Source: Neobacillus ginsengisoli (GTDB taxonomy: Bacteria; Bacillota; Bacilli; Bacillales_B; DSM-18226). Taken from it: DNA of 64,000 nucleotides. The notes below the pieces were generated by a model, which was not told the origin of the DNA, ran no database searches, and saw only the letters and a list, made by a program, of their open reading frames with translations. Below, in pieces: positions 63,485-64,000 of the stretch. The DNA lies in assembly GCF_030813055.1 (NCBI RefSeq), contig NZ_JAUSTW010000009.1:124001-188000 (forward strand). The letters run 5' to 3'. Made by a program: the position numbers and the translations under genes. Each line of letters opens with the position of its first letter. Positions within the stretch are counted from its first letter, which is position 1.

Positions 63485-64000
63485 TTATTTTGCTACTAAT
63501 TCCCTGCTTACTGTAAAAGATGCTTCAGTATTTTTGATTACTTCTTCTACCATTATGCCATCTTGTGTTTCGATAAGGACCATTCCTTCTGGAGTAAAAT
63601 CAAAAACCGCTAAATCAGTAATTAATCGATGGACCACTTGTTTACCTGTTAAAGGAAGTGAACAGTCTTTTTTTACTTTAGATTCCCTATTTTTATTTAC
63701 ATGTTCCATGATGACGATTACCCGTTTAGCTCCATTAACTAAGTCCATGGCGCCGCCCATTCCTTTAACCATCTTCCCTGGAATCATCCAATTGGCCAAA
63801 TCTCCTTGTTCAGAAACCTCCATACCGCCTAGGATGGCGAGATCAATGTGCCCCCCGCGAATCATCGCAAAGGATTCGGCACTGTCAAAAAAGGATGACC
63901 CTTTGAGAGCAGTAACGGTTTCTTTTCCAGCATTGATAAGATCAGGGTCTTCATTACCCTCTATAGGGTATGGCCCTATCCCTAATAATCCGTTTTCTGA
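63485..64000 (-). CDS. scoB: 3-oxoacid CoA-transferase subunit B (partial, N-terminus beyond window)
   Basis: 172 codons are open to the right edge. The sequence reads [10 protein letters not shown], where the Glu is the residue that carries CoA, then [66 protein letters not shown] and a beta-strand C-terminus. This is the B subunit of succinyl-CoA:3-ketoacid (or butyrate/acetoacetate) CoA-transferase, which moves CoA between acids in ketone-body or short-chain fatty acid use. Subunit A should lie just beyond 64000. About 45 N-terminal residues are missing here. Confidence 0.93.
   Translation of the reverse strand, partial: SENGLLGIGPYPIEGNEDPDLINAGKETVTALKGSSFFDSAESFAMIRGGHIDLAILGGMEVSEQGDLANWMIPGKMVKGMGGAMDLVNGAKRVIVIMEHVNKNRESKVKKDCSLPLTGKQVVHRLITDLAVFDFTPEGMVLIETQDGIMVEEVIKNTEASFTVSRELVAK

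Noticed and set aside
1..64000. CRISPR arrays, rRNA and tRNA genes
   Set aside because: No regularly spaced direct repeats of 24-37 bp and no tRNA/rRNA-like stretches were seen on either strand by eye.

Overview
The window reads as chromosome of an AT-rich, spore-forming member of the Bacillaceae. Support for this: strong AGGAGG-type ribosome sites, many TTG/GTG starts, a PAS sporulation-type sensor kinase beside a Spo0E-family protein, a SpoIIM-family protein, RNase J and FtsZ of Bacillus type, a perfect CcpA cre site, and a Bacillaceae-type intergenic repeat. No rRNA, tRNA or CRISPR array was seen.

Layout. 1-10.3 kb: a secreted phospholipase C (cut by the left edge) behind four PhoP-type boxes, a sulfite-oxidase-like molybdoenzyme, an SRPBCC protein, a membrane protein with an acidic tail, a sensor kinase converging on a Spo0E-like phosphatase, an aminotransferase divergent from an XRE-cupin regulator, a secreted protein of six 28-residue repeats, and a membrane-anchored GH18 hydrolase. 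10.4-20 kb: a formate/nitrite-type channel, a stand-alone ftsZ whose linker is built of 14-residue repeats, a livF remnant, an NCS1 permease, proline dehydrogenase, malate synthase G and an isochorismatase-fold hydrolase behind tandem operators. 20-27 kb: RDD and SpoIIM-family proteins next to an operon of five membrane/MoxR genes (DUF58, MoxR, DUF4350, DUF4129 and an integral membrane protein).

27.2-41.7 kb is the functional centre: a tryptophan/kynurenine/anthranilate catabolic cluster. Tryptophan 2,3-dioxygenase and kynureninase lead to anthranilate or 3-hydroxyanthranilate. An HpaB-type monooxygenase, a flavin reductase and a one-domain FAD synthetase match the anthranilate 3-hydroxylase system known from Geobacillus. 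3-Hydroxyanthranilate dioxygenase, ACMSD, semialdehyde dehydrogenase, RidA-type deaminase, 4-oxalocrotonate decarboxylase and dienoate hydratase then carry the ring to 4-hydroxy-2-oxovalerate. A permease and an orphan TrpB complete the set. Two overlapping Crp/Fnr-type regulators are divergent, with a cre site in front of them. Kynurenine formamidase and the final aldolase/dehydrogenase are not in the window.

41.9-44.9 kb holds a TubZ/FtsZ-like GTPase divergent from an RNase J paralogue, the pairing I consider least described. Then come a LysR/MFS pair, a decayed stretch (47.2-48.2 kb), and an AraC-controlled sugar operon (binding protein, two permeases, two Gfo/Idh dehydrogenases, TIM-barrel isomerase, no ATPase). 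55.6-58.8 kb has an APH-fold kinase, a MITE-like 110-bp element, an overlapping acyltransferase + ThiF pair, and an IS200-type TnpA with a damaged HUH motif. The right end carries an HD-GYP protein, a class A penicillin-binding protein, a small membrane protein, a frameshifted remnant and the CoA-transferase B subunit cut by the window edge.
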